Positions 18,733-28,087 of a stretch of 64,000 bases of DNA are shown here, in pieces. The translations under genes were made by a program, and so were the position numbers. This DNA is from PFJX01 sp040751755. Its GTDB lineage: Bacteria; Pseudomonadota; Gammaproteobacteria; Burkholderiales; Thiobacillaceae. Every line of letters starts with the position of its first letter. Position 1 is the first letter of the stretch. The stretch covers positions 248,001 through 312,000 of the forward strand of contig JBFMHC010000046.1 in NCBI GenBank assembly GCA_040751755.1, given 5' to 3'. The notes beneath the pieces were generated by a model that saw only the letters and a program-made list of their open reading frames with translations, ran no database searches and was not told the origin of the DNA.

Positions 18733-18744
18733 GGAGGGGGCGAG

Positions 18745-19236
18745 ATGCTGAATCGGATCAAGTCCTTCTTCAACACCTTCCTGCTCGTCGAGCTGCTGAA
18801 GGGCATGGCCGTCACCGGCCGCCACCTGTTCGCGCGCAAGATCACGGTGCAGTTCCCGGAGGAGAAGACGCCGCAGTCCTTCCGCTTCCGCGGCCTGCAC
18901 GCGCAGCGCCGCTATCCCAACGGCGAGGAACGCTGCATCGCCTGCAAGCTGTGCGAGGCGGTGTGCCCCGCGCTGGCGATCAAGATCGAGTCGGAACAGC
19001 GCGCCGACGGCACGCGCCGCACCACGCAGTACGACATCGACCTGACCAAGTGCATCTTCTGCGGCTTCTGCGAGGAGGCCTGCCCGGTCGACGCCATCGT
19101 CGAGACCCGCATCCTCGAGTACCACGGCGAGCAGCGCGGCGACCTGTATTACACCAAGGACATGCTGCTGGCCGTGGGCGACGCCAATGAGGCGCAGATC
19201 GCCAAGGACCGCGCCGAAGACGCCCGCTACCGCTGA
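18745..19236 (+). CDS. nuoI: NADH-quinone oxidoreductase subunit I
   Basis: 163 residues with two 4Fe-4S ferredoxin motifs, CIACKLCEAVCP and CIFCGFCEEACP (clusters N6a and N6b). The RBS AAGGAGGGG lies just upstream of ATG 18745. Confidence 0.98.
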   Translation: MLNRIKSFFNTFLLVELLKGMAVTGRHLFARKITVQFPEEKTPQSFRFRGLHAQRRYPNGEERCIACKLCEAVCPALAIKIESEQRADGTRRTTQYDIDLTKCIFCGFCEEACPVDAIVETRILEYHGEQRGDLYYTKDMLLAVGDANEAQIAKDRAEDARYR

Positions 19237-19246
19237 CGGAACATAC

Positions 19247-19861
19247 ATGGACTTCCAGGACTTCGTTTTCTACCTCCTCTCCGCCATCCTGCTGCTGGCG
19301 GGCCTGCGCGTGATCACCGCGCGCAACCCGGTGCACGCCGCACTGGCCCTGGTGCTGGCCTTCTTCACCGCCGCCGGCCTGTGGCTGCTGCTGCAGGCGG
19401 AGTTCCTCGCCATCACACTGGTGCTGGTCTATATCGGCGCGGTCATGGTGCTGTTCCTGTTCGTGGTGATGATGCTCGACATCAACCTCGAGGAAATGCG
19501 CCGCGGCTTCTGGAGCTACCTGCCGGCGGGCCTGGTGGTGGGCGGCCTGATGGTGGTGGAGATGGCCATGGTGCTGGGCGGCAAGGACCTGGGGCTGGCC
19601 GAGCCGGCCGCGCGCGCCGCCGACTACAGCAACACCAAGGAACTCGGCCTGCTGCTCTACACCGACTACGTCTATCCCTTCGAGCTGGCGGCGGTGCTGC
19701 TGCTGGTGGCGATGATCGCGGCGATCGTCCTGACGCACCGCAAGCGCGTCGGCAACAAGCAGATCGACCCGGCCCAGCAGGTCCGGGTGAAGCGCGCCGA
19801 CCGCGTGCGCATGGTCAACGTGAAGCCGCAGAAGCCGGAAGCGAAAGAGGAAGAGGATTAA
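19247..19861 (+). CDS. nuoJ: NADH-quinone oxidoreductase subunit J
   Basis: 204-residue membrane subunit with five hydrophobic helices, including the conserved VYIGAVMVLFLFVVMMLDI pi-bulge helix involved in coupling. A charged C-terminal tail (KPQKPEAKEEED) follows. The start 19247 is chosen by the family's N-terminus; no strong RBS. Confidence 0.96.
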   Translation: MDFQDFVFYLLSAILLLAGLRVITARNPVHAALALVLAFFTAAGLWLLLQAEFLAITLVLVYIGAVMVLFLFVVMMLDINLEEMRRGFWSYLPAGLVVGGLMVVEMAMVLGGKDLGLAEPAARAADYSNTKELGLLLYTDYVYPFELAAVLLLVAMIAAIVLTHRKRVGNKQIDPAQQVRVKRADRVRMVNVKPQKPEAKEEED

Positions 19862-19865
19862 GCAG

Positions 19866-20174
19866 ATGGACGTCGGACTCTCGCACTACCTCATCCTCGG
19901 TTCCATCCTGTTCGCCATCAGCGTGGTGGGCATCTTCCTGAACCGCAAGAACATCATCGTCCTGCTCATGGCCATCGAACTCATGCTGCTGGCGGTGAAC
20001 ATGAACTTCGTCGCCTTCTCCGCCTACCTGAACGACATGGCGGGCCAGGTGTTCGTGTTCTTCATCCTCACCGTGGCCGCGGCGGAATCCGCCATCGGCC
20101 TGGCCATCCTCGTCGTGCTGTTCCGCAACCTGAAGAGCATCAACGTGGAAGACCTGGACGAATTGAAGGGCTAA
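19866..20174 (+). CDS. nuoK: NADH-quinone oxidoreductase subunit K
   Basis: 102-residue membrane subunit with three helices; membrane glutamates in LMAIELMLLAVN and TVAAAESAIGLAI carry protons along the central axis. Confidence 0.97.
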   Translation: MDVGLSHYLILGSILFAISVVGIFLNRKNIIVLLMAIELMLLAVNMNFVAFSAYLNDMAGQVFVFFILTVAAAESAIGLAILVVLFRNLKSINVEDLDELKG

Positions 20175-20178
20175 GGAC

Positions 20179-22176
20179 ATGGACATGCAGAGCCTTTACC
20201 TCACCGTGCCCCTGGCCCCCCTGGCGGGCGCCATCGTCGCCGGCCTGTTCGGCAAGGCCATCGGCCGCACCGGCGCGCACGTGGTCACCATCCTCGGCGT
20301 GCTGGTCTCCTTCCTCGCCTCCGTGCTGATCTTCCAGGACGTGCAGGCGGGCAACACCTTCAACGGCTCGATCTACACCTGGCTGACCACGGGCGACCTG
20401 TCGCTGGAGATCGGCTTCCTGATCGACCGCCTGACCGCGGTGATGATGCTGGTGGTGACCTTCGTGTCGCTCTGCGTGCACGTCTACACCATCGGCTACA
20501 TGCAGGACGACCCGGGCTACCAGCGCTTCTTCAGCTACATCTCGCTGTTCACCTTCTCCATGCTCATGCTGGTGATGTCGAACAACTTCCTGCAGCTGTT
20601 CTTCGGCTGGGAGGCGGTGGGCCTGGTGTCCTACCTGCTGATCGGCTTCTGGTACACGCGCGAATCGGCCATCTACGCCAACCTCAAGGCATTCCTGGTC
20701 AACCGCGTCGGCGACTTCGGCTTCCTGCTCGGCATCGGCCTGGTGCTGGCCTACACCGGCAGCCTCGACTACCAGCAGGTGTTCCAGCTCGCGCCGCACC
20801 TGGCCAACCACAGCATCACCCTGATCGACGGCCACCCCTGGTCGCTGATGGCGGTGATCTGCATCCTGTTGTTCATCGGCGCCATGGGCAAGTCGGCGCA
20901 GTTCCCGCTGCACGTCTGGCTGCCCGACTCCATGGAAGGCCCGACGCCGATCTCCGCCCTGATCCACGCCGCGACCATGGTGACCGCCGGCATCTTCATG
21001 GTGGCGCGCATGTCGCCGCTGTTCGAGCTGTCCGACATCGCCCTCTCCTTCGTCATGGTGATCGGCGCCATCACCGCCCTGTTCATGGGCTTCCTGGGCG
21101 TGATCCAGAACGACATCAAGCGCGTGGTGGCCTACTCGACCCTGTCGCAGCTGGGCTACATGACCGTGGCCCTGGGCGCCTCCGCCTACTCGGTGGCGAT
21201 CTTCCACCTGATGACCCACGCCTTCTTCAAGGCCCTGCTGTTCCTGGCCGCCGGCTCGGTGATCATCGGCATGCACCACGACCAGGACATCCGCAACATG
21301 GGCGGCCTGCGCAAGTACATGCCGATCACCTGGATCACCTCCCTGATCGGCTCCCTGGCCCTGATCGGCACGCCCTTCCTGTCCGGCTTCTACTCCAAGG
21401 ACTCGATCATCGAGGCGGTGGGCCTGTCCCATCTGCCGGGCTCGGGCTTCGCCTACTTCGCGGTGGTCGCGGGCGTGTTCGTCACGGCCTTCTATTCCTT
21501 CCGCATGTACTTCCTGGTGTTCCATGGCAAGGAGCGCTTCCGCAACGCCCACGCGCACCACGGCCACGACGAGGAAGGCGAGCCGCACGGCCATCACCAC
21601 GCGCCGCACGAGTCGCCCTGGGTGGTGACCCTGCCGCTGGTCCTGCTGGCCATCCCCTCGCTGGCGATCGGCTACCTGACCATCGAGCCGATGCTGCACG
21701 GCGGCTGGTTCGGCCACGCCATCCAGGTCAACGCGCAGGCCCACCCGGCGATGCTGGAGCTGAGCCACGAGTTCCACGGCGCCGCCGCCATGGCGCTGCA
21801 CGCCCTCACCACCCTGCCGTTCTGGCTCGCCGTCGCGGGCGTGGGCGCCGCCTACTACCTGTACATGGTGAACCCGGCCCTGCCGCAGGCGATCCGCGAG
21901 CGCTTCAATCTCCTGTACGTGATCCTGGAGCGCAAGTACGGCTTCGACGAATTCAACGACTGGTTCTTCGCCGGCGGTGCGCGCCTGGTGGGCGGCCGCC
22001 TGTGGCGCTGGGGTGACGTGGCGGCGATCGACGGCGTGCTGGTGAACGGCAGCGCGCGGCTCGTGGGCCGCATCGCCAACGTGGTGCGCCACCTGCAGTC
22101 CGGCTACATCTACCACTACGCCTTCGCCATGCTGGTGGGCGTGCTGTTGCTGGCGACCTGGTTCGCGCGCGGCTGA
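20179..22176 (+). CDS. nuoL: NADH-quinone oxidoreductase subunit L
   Basis: 665 residues, the distal antiporter-like proton channel with the long lateral helix. Signatures FFGWEAVGLVSYLLIGFW and the lysine/histidine-bearing DSMEGPTPISALIHAATMV are present. A loop at about residues 455-480 holds about ten histidines plus Asp/Glu (DNA 21548-21613); loops of this type occur in related proteobacterial NuoL. The start has AAGGA upstream. Confidence 0.97.
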   Translation: MDMQSLYLTVPLAPLAGAIVAGLFGKAIGRTGAHVVTILGVLVSFLASVLIFQDVQAGNTFNGSIYTWLTTGDLSLEIGFLIDRLTAVMMLVVTFVSLCVHVYTIGYMQDDPGYQRFFSYISLFTFSMLMLVMSNNFLQLFFGWEAVGLVSYLLIGFWYTRESAIYANLKAFLVNRVGDFGFLLGIGLVLAYTGSLDYQQVFQLAPHLANHSITLIDGHPWSLMAVICILLFIGAMGKSAQFPLHVWLPDSMEGPTPISALIHAATMVTAGIFMVARMSPLFELSDIALSFVMVIGAITALFMGFLGVIQNDIKRVVAYSTLSQLGYMTVALGASAYSVAIFHLMTHAFFKALLFLAAGSVIIGMHHDQDIRNMGGLRKYMPITWITSLIGSLALIGTPFLSGFYSKDSIIEAVGLSHLPGSGFAYFAVVAGVFVTAFYSFRMYFLVFHGKERFRNAHAHHGHDEEGEPHGHHHAPHESPWVVTLPLVLLAIPSLAIGYLTIEPMLHGGWFGHAIQVNAQAHPAMLELSHEFHGAAAMALHALTTLPFWLAVAGVGAAYYLYMVNPALPQAIRERFNLLYVILERKYGFDEFNDWFFAGGARLVGGRLWRWGDVAAIDGVLVNGSARLVGRIANVVRHLQSGYIYHYAFAMLVGVLLLATWFARG

Positions 22177-22208
22177 GTCGTGAAAAATCAAACGAAAGTG
22201 ACATACGC

Positions 22209-23699
22209 ATGATGGACGGTATCGGACTGCTCAGCCTCGCCATTTGGCTGCCCATCGCGGCCGGGGTGCTGATCCTCGCCACCGGCGGCGACGGCAACAA
22301 GGACGGCCAGCGCACCCTGGCGCTGGTCGGCTCCCTGCTTGGCTTCCTCGTCACCCTGCCGCTGTGGAGCGGCTTCGACAGCCAGACCGCGGCGATGCAG
22401 TTCGAGGAGCTGGCGACCTGGATCCCGGCCTACAACATCCATTACCACCTGGGCGTCGACGGCATCTCCATGCCCTTCGTCATCCTTAACAGTTTCACCA
22501 CCCTGCTGGTGGTGCTGGCCGGCTGGGAGGTGATCAAGGACCGCGTGGCGCAGTACATGGCGGCCTTCCTGATCCAGTCCGGCCTCCTCAACGGCGTGTT
22601 CGCCTCGCTCGACGGCGTGTTGTTCTACATGTTCTTCGAGGCCATGCTGATCCCGCTGTACCTGATCATCGGCATGTGGGGCGGCCCCAACCGCGTGTAC
22701 GCGGCGATCAAGTTCTTCCTCTACACCCTGCTCGGCTCCCTGCTCATGCTGGTCGCGCTGGTCTATCTGTTCTTCCAGAGCGGCGGCAGCTTCGAGATCC
22801 TGACCTGGCACAAGGTGCCGCTGGCGATGACCGCGCAGATCCTGCTGTTCGTCGCCTTCTTCTTCGCCTTCGCGGTGAAGGTGCCGATGTGGCCGGTGCA
22901 CACCTGGTTGCCGGACGCACACGTCGAGGCCCCCACCGGCGGCTCCGTGGTGCTGGCGGCGATCACCCTGAAGGTCGGTGCCTACGGCTTCCTGCGCTTC
23001 ATCCTGCCGATCGTGCCGGACGCCGCGCACGAGCTGACCTGGCTGATCGTCACCCTGTCCCTGGTCGCGGTGGTCTACATCGGCCTGGTGGCCCTGGTGC
23101 AGAGCGACATGAAGAAGCTGATCGCCTATTCCTCGATCGCCCACATGGGCTTCGTCACCCTCGGCTTCTTCCTGTTCAACCCGCTCGGCGTCGAGGGCGG
23201 CCTGGTGCAGATGATCTCGCACGGCTTCGTCTCGGCCGCCATGTTCCTGTGCGTGGGCGTGATGTACGACCGCGTGCATTCGCGCCAGATCAGCGACTAC
23301 GGCGGCGTGGTCAACACCATGCCGAAGTTCGCGGCCTTCTTCATGCTGTTCGCCATGGCCAACGCGGGTCTGCCGGCCACCTCCGGCTTCGTCGGCGAAT
23401 TCATGGTGGTGCTGGGCGCTGTGCAGGTGAACTTCTGGTGGGCCGCGCTGGCCGCCACCACTCTGATCTTCGGCGCCGCCTACACCCTGTGGATGTACAA
23501 GCGCGTGGTGTTCGGGCCGGTACGCAACGAGAAGGTCGCCGAACTCACAGACATCAACTCGCGCGAATTCCTGGTGCTGCTGCTGCTCGCCCTGGCCGTG
23601 CTCGGCATGGGCCTGTATCCCGCGCCCGTCACCGAGGTGATGCACGCCTCCGTGAACAACCTGCTGGAACACGTGGCCCACAGCAAGCTGGCCTATTGA
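22209..23699 (+). CDS. nuoM: NADH-quinone oxidoreductase subunit M
   Basis: 496 residues, second antiporter-like subunit. The conserved FFEAMLIPLYLIIG helix with its glutamate and the WLPDAHVEAPTGGSV lysine/histidine region are present. ATG 22212 is an alternative start three bases in. Confidence 0.97.
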   Translation: MMDGIGLLSLAIWLPIAAGVLILATGGDGNKDGQRTLALVGSLLGFLVTLPLWSGFDSQTAAMQFEELATWIPAYNIHYHLGVDGISMPFVILNSFTTLLVVLAGWEVIKDRVAQYMAAFLIQSGLLNGVFASLDGVLFYMFFEAMLIPLYLIIGMWGGPNRVYAAIKFFLYTLLGSLLMLVALVYLFFQSGGSFEILTWHKVPLAMTAQILLFVAFFFAFAVKVPMWPVHTWLPDAHVEAPTGGSVVLAAITLKVGAYGFLRFILPIVPDAAHELTWLIVTLSLVAVVYIGLVALVQSDMKKLIAYSSIAHMGFVTLGFFLFNPLGVEGGLVQMISHGFVSAAMFLCVGVMYDRVHSRQISDYGGVVNTMPKFAAFFMLFAMANAGLPATSGFVGEFMVVLGAVQVNFWWAALAATTLIFGAAYTLWMYKRVVFGPVRNEKVAELTDINSREFLVLLLLALAVLGMGLYPAPVTEVMHASVNNLLEHVAHSKLAY

Positions 23700-23712
23700 T
23701 CAAACGGACACC

Positions 23713-25170
23713 ATGACCATGTCTGCCACCTACGCCATGCCCGCCCTGGCCCCCGCCCTGCCGGAGATCGTCGTCCTGGCCATGGCCTGCGCCATCCTGC
23801 TGCTCGACGTCTTCACCAAGAACAGCAGGCTGTCCTACGGCCTCACGCTCGTCACCTTGCTCGTCGCGGCCTGCGTCACGGCCTTCACCGCTACGGCGCA
23901 GACCCAGTACACCTTCGGCGGCCAGTTCGTCGACGACGCGATGGGCGACGTGCTCAAGCTGGTGGGCTACTTCGCCACCCTCGCGGTGGTGGTGTACTCG
24001 CGCAACTACCTGGCGGAGCGCGGCCTGATGCGCGGCGAGTACTACGTGCTGGCGCTGCTCGCCATGCTCGGCATGATGGTGATGATCTCCGCCAACGACT
24101 TCCTGGTGCTGTACGTGGGCCTGGAACTGCTCTCCCTGGCGCTCTACGCCATGGTCGCCTTCCAGCGCGAGTCCGCGGTCGCCACCGAGGCGGCGATGAA
24201 GTACTTCGTGCTCGGCGCGCTGGCCTCCGGCCTGCTGCTGTACGGCATGTCGCTGCTCTACGGCCTCACCGGCACGCTGGAACTGCAGAAGATGGCGGAG
24301 GTCCTCCACGTCGGCGTGAAGGACGAGATGATGCTGGCCTTCGCCCTCGTCTTCATCGTCGCCGGCCTGGGCTTCAAGCTCGGCGTCGCGCCCTTCCACA
24401 TGTGGGTGCCGGACATCTACCAGGGCGCGCCCGCCGCCGTGACCCTGTTCATCGGCTCCGCGCCCAAGCTCGCCGCCTTCGCCTTCGCCATGCGCCTGCT
24501 GGTGGACGGCCTGCAGCCGGCGATCGGCGACTGGCAGGGCATGCTCGCGGTGATGGCGGTGATGTCCCTGGCGGTCGGCAACCTCGCCGCCATCATGCAG
24601 ACCGACATCAAGCGCATGCTGGCCTACTCCACCATCTCGCACATGGGCTTCCTGCTGCTCGGCATCCTTTCCGGCACCTTCGCCGGCTACAGCGCGGGCC
24701 TGTTCTACGCCATCGCCTACGTGCTGATGAGCCTGGGCGCCTTCGGCCTGGTGGTCTACCTCTCGCAGGGCGGTTTCGAGGCCGCGCAACTGGACGACTA
24801 CAAGGGCCTCAACAGCCGCCAGCCCTGGCTCGCCGCGGTGCTGGCCATGCTCATGTTCTCCATGGCGGGCATCCCCCCCTTCGTCGGCTTCTACGCCAAA
24901 CTCGCGGTACTGCAGGCCCTGGTGGGCGCCGGCTGGACCTGGCTGGCGGTGGTCGCGGTGATGTTCTCCCTGATCGGCGCGTTCTTCTACCTGCGCGTCG
25001 TCAAGCTCATGTATTTCGACGCCCCCAAGGCGGAAGTCCGCGCGTTCACCCCCGCGGGCGAGGTGCAGGGCATGCTGTCCGTGAACGGCCTCGCCGTCCT
25101 CGCCCTGGGCATCGCGCCGCAACCCCTCATCGCCCTGTGCAACCAGGCGATGCAGATGACCCTGCAGTGA
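23713..25170 (+). CDS. nuoN: NADH-quinone oxidoreductase subunit N
   Basis: 485 residues, third antiporter-like subunit and last gene of the operon. The YVGLELLSLALYAM and FHMWVPDIYQGAP segments are diagnostic. ATG 23719 is a possible alternative start. Confidence 0.97.
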   Translation: MTMSATYAMPALAPALPEIVVLAMACAILLLDVFTKNSRLSYGLTLVTLLVAACVTAFTATAQTQYTFGGQFVDDAMGDVLKLVGYFATLAVVVYSRNYLAERGLMRGEYYVLALLAMLGMMVMISANDFLVLYVGLELLSLALYAMVAFQRESAVATEAAMKYFVLGALASGLLLYGMSLLYGLTGTLELQKMAEVLHVGVKDEMMLAFALVFIVAGLGFKLGVAPFHMWVPDIYQGAPAAVTLFIGSAPKLAAFAFAMRLLVDGLQPAIGDWQGMLAVMAVMSLAVGNLAAIMQTDIKRMLAYSTISHMGFLLLGILSGTFAGYSAGLFYAIAYVLMSLGAFGLVVYLSQGGFEAAQLDDYKGLNSRQPWLAAVLAMLMFSMAGIPPFVGFYAKLAVLQALVGAGWTWLAVVAVMFSLIGAFFYLRVVKLMYFDAPKAEVRAFTPAGEVQGMLSVNGLAVLALGIAPQPLIALCNQAMQMTLQ

Positions 25171-25177
25171 TCCCCCG

Positions 25178-25200
25178 CCGGCCGGGCGGCGCCCGGCCGG
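25178..25200. terminator. GC-rich hairpin at the end of nuo
   Basis: CCGGCCGGGC (25178-25187) pairs perfectly with GCCCGGCCGG (25191-25200) around a 3-base loop, 8 bases after the nuoN stop. No T tract follows, so termination may need Rho. It lies between convergent genes and could serve both. Confidence 0.6.
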
Positions 25201-25243
25201 TGCAGTCTGATTCCCCCGCTGTTCCCTTGCGCGCCGCGCCGAC

Positions 25244-28087
25244 TCAGTAGGCGTCGTGCCCCATGCGCCGCAGCCAGTCGAGCTGGGGCTCCGGGCGATG
25301 GAAGAGATAGCCCTGGAAGCGCTCGCAGCCGTGGGCCTTCAGAAAGGCGAGCTGGGCCTCGCTCTCCACCCCTTCCGCCACCACCTCGAAGCGCATGTGC
25401 TGGGCCATGGACAGGATGGTCTCCACCAGGGCGACGTCGTTCGCGTCGTGCGGTACGTCCTGGACGAAGCTCTTGTCGATCTTCAATTCGTACAGCGGCA
25501 GGCGCTTCAGGTAGGAGAGCGAGGAATAGCCGGTGCCGAAGTCGTCGATGGCGAAGCGGATGCCCAGGTCGGCCAGTTCCATCATGCGCGCGACCACGTC
25601 GGAGGCGCGATCCACCAGCAGGTTCTCGGTAATCTCCAGGGTCAGGTAGAGCGGGTCGGCGCCGGTCTCGCCCAGGATCTCGCGCATGCGGGGCACGAAA
25701 TTGGCCTGGTGGAACTGGCGCGGGCTGACGTTGACGGCGATGCGCAGTGGGCGGCCCGCGGCGTCGAGACGCGCGATCAGGCAGCAGGCCTCGTGCAGCA
25801 CCCAATCGCCCAGCTCGCTGATGAGGCCGGTCTCTTCCGCCACGGGGATGAAGGAGATGGGCGGGATCAGGCCGCGTCCGGGGTGGCGCCAGCGCACCAG
25901 CGCCTCCGCGCCGATCACCCCGCCGTCGGCATCCACCTGCGACTGCAGGTGCAGCTCGAAGGCGTCGTCGCGGATCGCCTCGCGCAGGTCCTGCTCCAGG
26001 GCATAGCGCTGCGCGACCATCTCCTGCATGGCCTGCTCGAAATAGGTCAGGGCATTGCGCCCGCTCTCCTTGGCGCGGTACATGGCGATATCGGCCTCGC
26101 GCATCAGGTCGTCGGCGCTCTCGCTGCCCTTGGGGAAGAGGGTGACGCCGATGCTCGCCGCGGTCGTGTAGTCCTGGCCATCGACACGGATCGGGCGCTG
26201 CAGGGCGGCGCGCAGCTTCTCGCCGACAGACATGGCGAGGCTGGCGGCGGCGGCCTCTTCGCTCGCCAGTTCCGGCAGGAGGACGACGAACTCGTCACCG
26301 CCCAGGCGCGCCACGGTGTCGCCCTGGCGCAGGTAGTAGCGCAAACGCTGCGCCACCTCCTTGAGGACCGCGTCGCCCAGGGCGTGGCCGTAGACGTCGT
26401 TGATGCGCTTGAACTGGTCGAGGTCGACGAACATCACGGCGCCGAAGCGGCCGGCGCGCCGCGCGGCGGCGAGCGCCTGCACCAGGCGGTCGAGGAACAG
26501 CGAACGGTTGGGCAGGCCGCACAACTGGTCGTGGAAGGCGAGGTGCTCGATCGCCGCCTCCGCGCGCTTGGCCTCGGTGATGTCTAGGCAGTGGCCGACA
26601 TAGCCGACGAATACACCCTCGCTGTCGTGGCGCGGGCTGCCGTGGTCGAGGATCCAGTGATATTCGCCGCTCGCGTGGCGCAGGCGGTATTCGAGGTTGA
26701 ACACCTCGCGCCGGTCAAATGCCGCGTGATAGTCGTGCAGGGTCTGCGGGAGGTCATCAGGATGCACGCCCTCGCTCCAGCCGTCGCCGAGCTCCTGTTC
26801 CAGGCGTCGGCCGGTGAAGCGCAGCCAGGGCTCGTTGAACCAGTCGCACTTGCCGTCCAGGCCGGCGGTCCAGATCAGGACGTTGCCGCTGTTGGCGAGG
26901 GAACGGAAATGCGCCTCGCTGTCGGCCAGGGCCTTGCGCAGGGCATACTGCTCGGATACGTCCTGGAACACCAGCACCACGCCCAGTACCTTGCCCTGGC
27001 GGTCGCGGATCGGCGCGGCGCTGTCGGCGATGTGGTAGCGGGCGCCGCCGCGCGCCTCCAGGACGGTGTGGTTGGCCAGGCCGACCACCACCCCCTCGGC
27101 CAGCACACGGTCGACGGGAATCTCGGCCGGCTTGCCGGTGAGGGCGTTTTTCACCACGAACACTTCCGCGATCGGTCGCCCTTGCGCCTCCGCCAGCGGC
27201 CAGCCGGTCAGGGTCTCCGCCACCGGGTTCATGAGCGTGACGCAGCCGTTGGCGTCGGTCGCCATGAGGGCGTCGCCGATCGAGTGCAGGGTGATCGAGA
27301 GGCGCTGTTCACTCTCCGCCAGAGCTGACTGCGCAGCCTGCACGGCGGCGGCCATGGCGTTGAAGTCCCCGGCCAGGGCGGCGATCTCCGCCGGGCCGCC
27401 CGGTGTGACGCGCGTATCGAGGAAGCCCTTGCGCAGGGCATCGGCGGCCCGCGCGAGCAGGTCGATGGGCCGCGCGACCAGGCGGTGCAGCAGCCAGGCC
27501 ACCAGCAACAGCACCAGCAAGGTCGCGACCAGGTCGGGAAGGCGGTCGCGTACCTGCAGGAAGCGCGCCTCGGCGCGCGCGTCCGCGAGGTCGTAGGCGA
27601 GATACACGGCGCCGCGGCTGCTGCTGCGCACCTCGGTGGCGGTGGCCGGCAGCGTGAAGGGGTGCAGGACCTCCATGCGCATGCGGTCGGTGCTCATGCG
27701 GTGGAGCGGCATTTGCCCCGCGGTCGCGCTCTGGAACCAGACCGTGTCGAATGACGGCATCACCTCGGAGACCGGGCGTCCCCGCCAGGCAAGGCGGTGG
27801 CTGACGATGACCCTGCCATGGCTGTCGAGCACGACGATCCCGGTGGCCCTGGGGTCCATGGCGGCCTGCGCAAGGTCGCTCTCGACCAGGCCGCGCGTGT
27901 TCCACCAGCCCTGTTCCACCATGCGCGCCAAGTGGGCGGCCTCGGCGAGCAGGTCGCGGCGCGACTCCTGCGTCAGCGCGTCCTGGCGCTTGTCCAGGGC
28001 GGTCAGCAGGGACAGGAAACCGATGAGCAGCAGCACGCAGGCGAGCCCGACCGGCAATGCCCACTTCAGGGGGAGGCGTCGGGCCAT
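25244..28087 (-). CDS. Membrane sensor PAS/PAS/GGDEF/EAL protein
   Basis: 947 residues. One N-terminal membrane helix (about 9-30), an extracytoplasmic sensor region of about 150 residues, a second helix (about 184-205) and a HAMP-like linker follow. Two PAS domains come next (about 265-380 and 390-520, the second ending in a PAC-like HWILDHG...GYVGHCLDIT segment), then GGDEF with intact motif near 596 and EAL with GAEALVRW near 725. Its start overlaps the upstream lipoprotein stop by one base, so the two are translationally coupled. Probably turns over c-di-GMP in response to a periplasmic signal; the net direction is unknown. Confidence 0.9.
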   Translation of the reverse strand: MARRLPLKWALPVGLACVLLLIGFLSLLTALDKRQDALTQESRRDLLAEAAHLARMVEQGWWNTRGLVESDLAQAAMDPRATGIVVLDSHGRVIVSHRLAWRGRPVSEVMPSFDTVWFQSATAGQMPLHRMSTDRMRMEVLHPFTLPATATEVRSSSRGAVYLAYDLADARAEARFLQVRDRLPDLVATLLVLLLVAWLLHRLVARPIDLLARAADALRKGFLDTRVTPGGPAEIAALAGDFNAMAAAVQAAQSALAESEQRLSITLHSIGDALMATDANGCVTLMNPVAETLTGWPLAEAQGRPIAEVFVVKNALTGKPAEIPVDRVLAEGVVVGLANHTVLEARGGARYHIADSAAPIRDRQGKVLGVVLVFQDVSEQYALRKALADSEAHFRSLANSGNVLIWTAGLDGKCDWFNEPWLRFTGRRLEQELGDGWSEGVHPDDLPQTLHDYHAAFDRREVFNLEYRLRHASGEYHWILDHGSPRHDSEGVFVGYVGHCLDITEAKRAEAAIEHLAFHDQLCGLPNRSLFLDRLVQALAAARRAGRFGAVMFVDLDQFKRINDVYGHALGDAVLKEVAQRLRYYLRQGDTVARLGGDEFVVLLPELASEEAAAASLAMSVGEKLRAALQRPIRVDGQDYTTAASIGVTLFPKGSESADDLMREADIAMYRAKESGRNALTYFEQAMQEMVAQRYALEQDLREAIRDDAFELHLQSQVDADGGVIGAEALVRWRHPGRGLIPPISFIPVAEETGLISELGDWVLHEACCLIARLDAAGRPLRIAVNVSPRQFHQANFVPRMREILGETGADPLYLTLEITENLLVDRASDVVARMMELADLGIRFAIDDFGTGYSSLSYLKRLPLYELKIDKSFVQDVPHDANDVALVETILSMAQHMRFEVVAEGVESEAQLAFLKAHGCERFQGYLFHRPEPQLDWLRRMGHDAY

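Noticed and set aside
20140..22191. 683-codon open frame opposite nuoL
   Set aside because: Antisense to a complete conserved NuoL; product is His/Gln/Asp-rich, an artefact of codon bias.
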